A DNA stretch of 64,000 nucleotides from CAIKOD01 sp035505975. GTDB lineage: Archaea > Halobacteriota > Methanomicrobia > Methanomicrobiales > Methanospirillaceae. Every line of letters begins with the position of its first letter. Position 1 is the first letter of the stretch. Position numbers and translations under genes: made by a program. Positions 63,261-64,000 of this stretch are shown here, in pieces. The stretch spans positions 33,075 to 97,074 of the forward strand of contig DATJQJ010000012.1 in assembly GCA_035505975.1 (NCBI GenBank). Reading direction: 5' to 3'. A model generated the notes under the pieces. That model was given only the letters and a program-made list of their open reading frames with translations. It did not search any database and was not told the origin of the DNA.

Positions 63261-64000
63261 ATGGCTTCGGGCGACTATTACGACATCCTTGGTATTCCAA
63301 GGACCGCAGATGAGAAAGAGGTTAAAAAGGCCTATCGCAACCTGGCGAGGAAATTTCATCCCGATGTCTGTAAAGAACCCGGAGCAGAAGAGAAATTCAA
63401 GGAAATAAACGAGGCCTATAGCGTCCTGTCGGATTCGCAGAAGAGGCAGCAGTACGACCAGCTCGGCCATGACACCTTCACCAACGCCTCGAAAGGCCAG
63501 TATTCAGGTTCCGGTGGGTTCCATGGCGGCGGATTTTCTGCCGATTTTTCAGGTTTCGGGGATATATTCGATTTCTTTGGGGGTTCGTACGGGGGCGCAG
63601 GCCGTGGACCACGCGGCCCCCAGGCAGGAAACGATATCCTCATGAGGATGGAGATTACCCTCGAAGAGGCAGTTGCCGGAGCTGATAAAGAAATACAGGT
63701 GATGCACAGCGAGCCATGTACTGCCTGTAACGGGACGGGAAGCGAGACGAAAAAGCAAAAGACCTGCCCCCGATGCAATGGGACGGGCCAGCTCCAGCAG
63801 TTAAGTCAGACAATTTTCGGGCAGTTTGTCAGGATGAGCACCTGCAACGAATGTATGGGAAGGGGAAAAGTGCCTGAAAAAAAATGTCCCGAATGCAGGG
63901 GGAGCGGGAGTACGAGGGTAAAGCGGACCCTCTCCATTCACATCCCGGCAGGAATAGACAGTGGGATGAGGCTCCGCATGGAGGGCTATGGCGAGGCCGG
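63261..64000 (+). CDS. dnaJ: DnaJ (Hsp40) co-chaperone (3' end beyond window)
   Basis: The visible 246 codons include the J domain (DYYDILGIPRTADEKEVKKA with HPD in KFHPDVC), the Gly/Phe-rich region (about 75-115) and the zinc-binding domain with four CxxCxGxG repeats: CTACNGTG, CPRCNGTG, CNECMGRG and CPECRGSG. The C-terminal substrate domain starts just before the right edge. It stimulates DnaK ATP hydrolysis. Start ATG 63261, 8 nt after the dnaK stop. Confidence 0.96.
   Translation, partial: MASGDYYDILGIPRTADEKEVKKAYRNLARKFHPDVCKEPGAEEKFKEINEAYSVLSDSQKRQQYDQLGHDTFTNASKGQYSGSGGFHGGGFSADFSGFGDIFDFFGGSYGGAGRGPRGPQAGNDILMRMEITLEEAVAGADKEIQVMHSEPCTACNGTGSETKKQKTCPRCNGTGQLQQLSQTIFGQFVRMSTCNECMGRGKVPEKKCPECRGSGSTRVKRTLSIHIPAGIDSGMRLRMEGYGEA

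Noticed and set aside
1..64000. CRISPR arrays, rRNA genes, insertion sequences and integrase genes
   Set aside because: I looked for regularly spaced repeats, rRNA-like sequence and transposase or integrase motifs and saw none.

Overview
The window is archaeal, most likely from a methanogen-type euryarchaeon near Methanomicrobiales. The archaeal markers are PCNA, primase large subunit, ribosomal protein S17e, Alba, an A-type ATP synthase operon, thermosome, Nob1, membrane-bound LonB, a GfcR-type regulator and AT-rich TATA elements upstream of genes. Bacterial-type imports sit among them: a Kdp potassium pump, GrpE-DnaK-DnaJ, a branched-chain amino acid (Liv) ABC transporter and multi-PAS sensor kinases. 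No methanogenesis gene is in view, so the lineage is an inference.

Layout: 1-2040 is a Kdp gene in which KdpC is fused to the front of KdpA, cut by the left edge. 2880-9530 is a core block: PCNA-PriL, a ThiN-domain protein, S17e, then lysine genes dapA-dapB-ferredoxin-asd, Alba and a secreted protein. 10.2-12.2 kb holds adenine deaminase and a lipoprotein. 12.4-16.1 kb is a looser accessory stretch of small orphan genes and one frameshifted secreted-protein gene. 16.7-19.6 kb is a receiver/five-PAS histidine kinase. 19.7-29.2 kb is pgk directly behind the nine-gene ATP synthase operon (transcribed H-I-K-E-C-F-A-B-D-pgk). 29.4-36.8 kb holds a BofA-like protein, tldE-tldD-lonB and, divergently, prs, a small basic ORF and nob1. 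37.3-39.8 kb has gfcR, thermosome and tRNA-Ser(CGA). After a gene-poor kilobase come an Fe-S protein, a CHASE4 sensor kinase that lacks the phospho-acceptor His, a CPBP protease, a lipoprotein, a thioesterase and a three-gene sugar/glycan operon (45.9-49.0 kb). 49.2-58.1 kb is devoted to branched-chain amino acids: livGF converging on livKHM, then ilvN-ilvB-leuA. The window ends with a DUF4013-like membrane protein, purH and grpE-dnaK-dnaJ (dnaJ cut by the right edge).

The points most worth following are the KdpC-KdpA fusion, a dispersed hairpin-bearing intergenic repeat present four times in the same orientation, an isolated three-way-junction element at 40.7 kb, a pair of related kinases of which one has lost its catalytic His, and a short C-terminal remnant of the frameshifted secreted protein on the far side of the 16.7-kb kinase gene.
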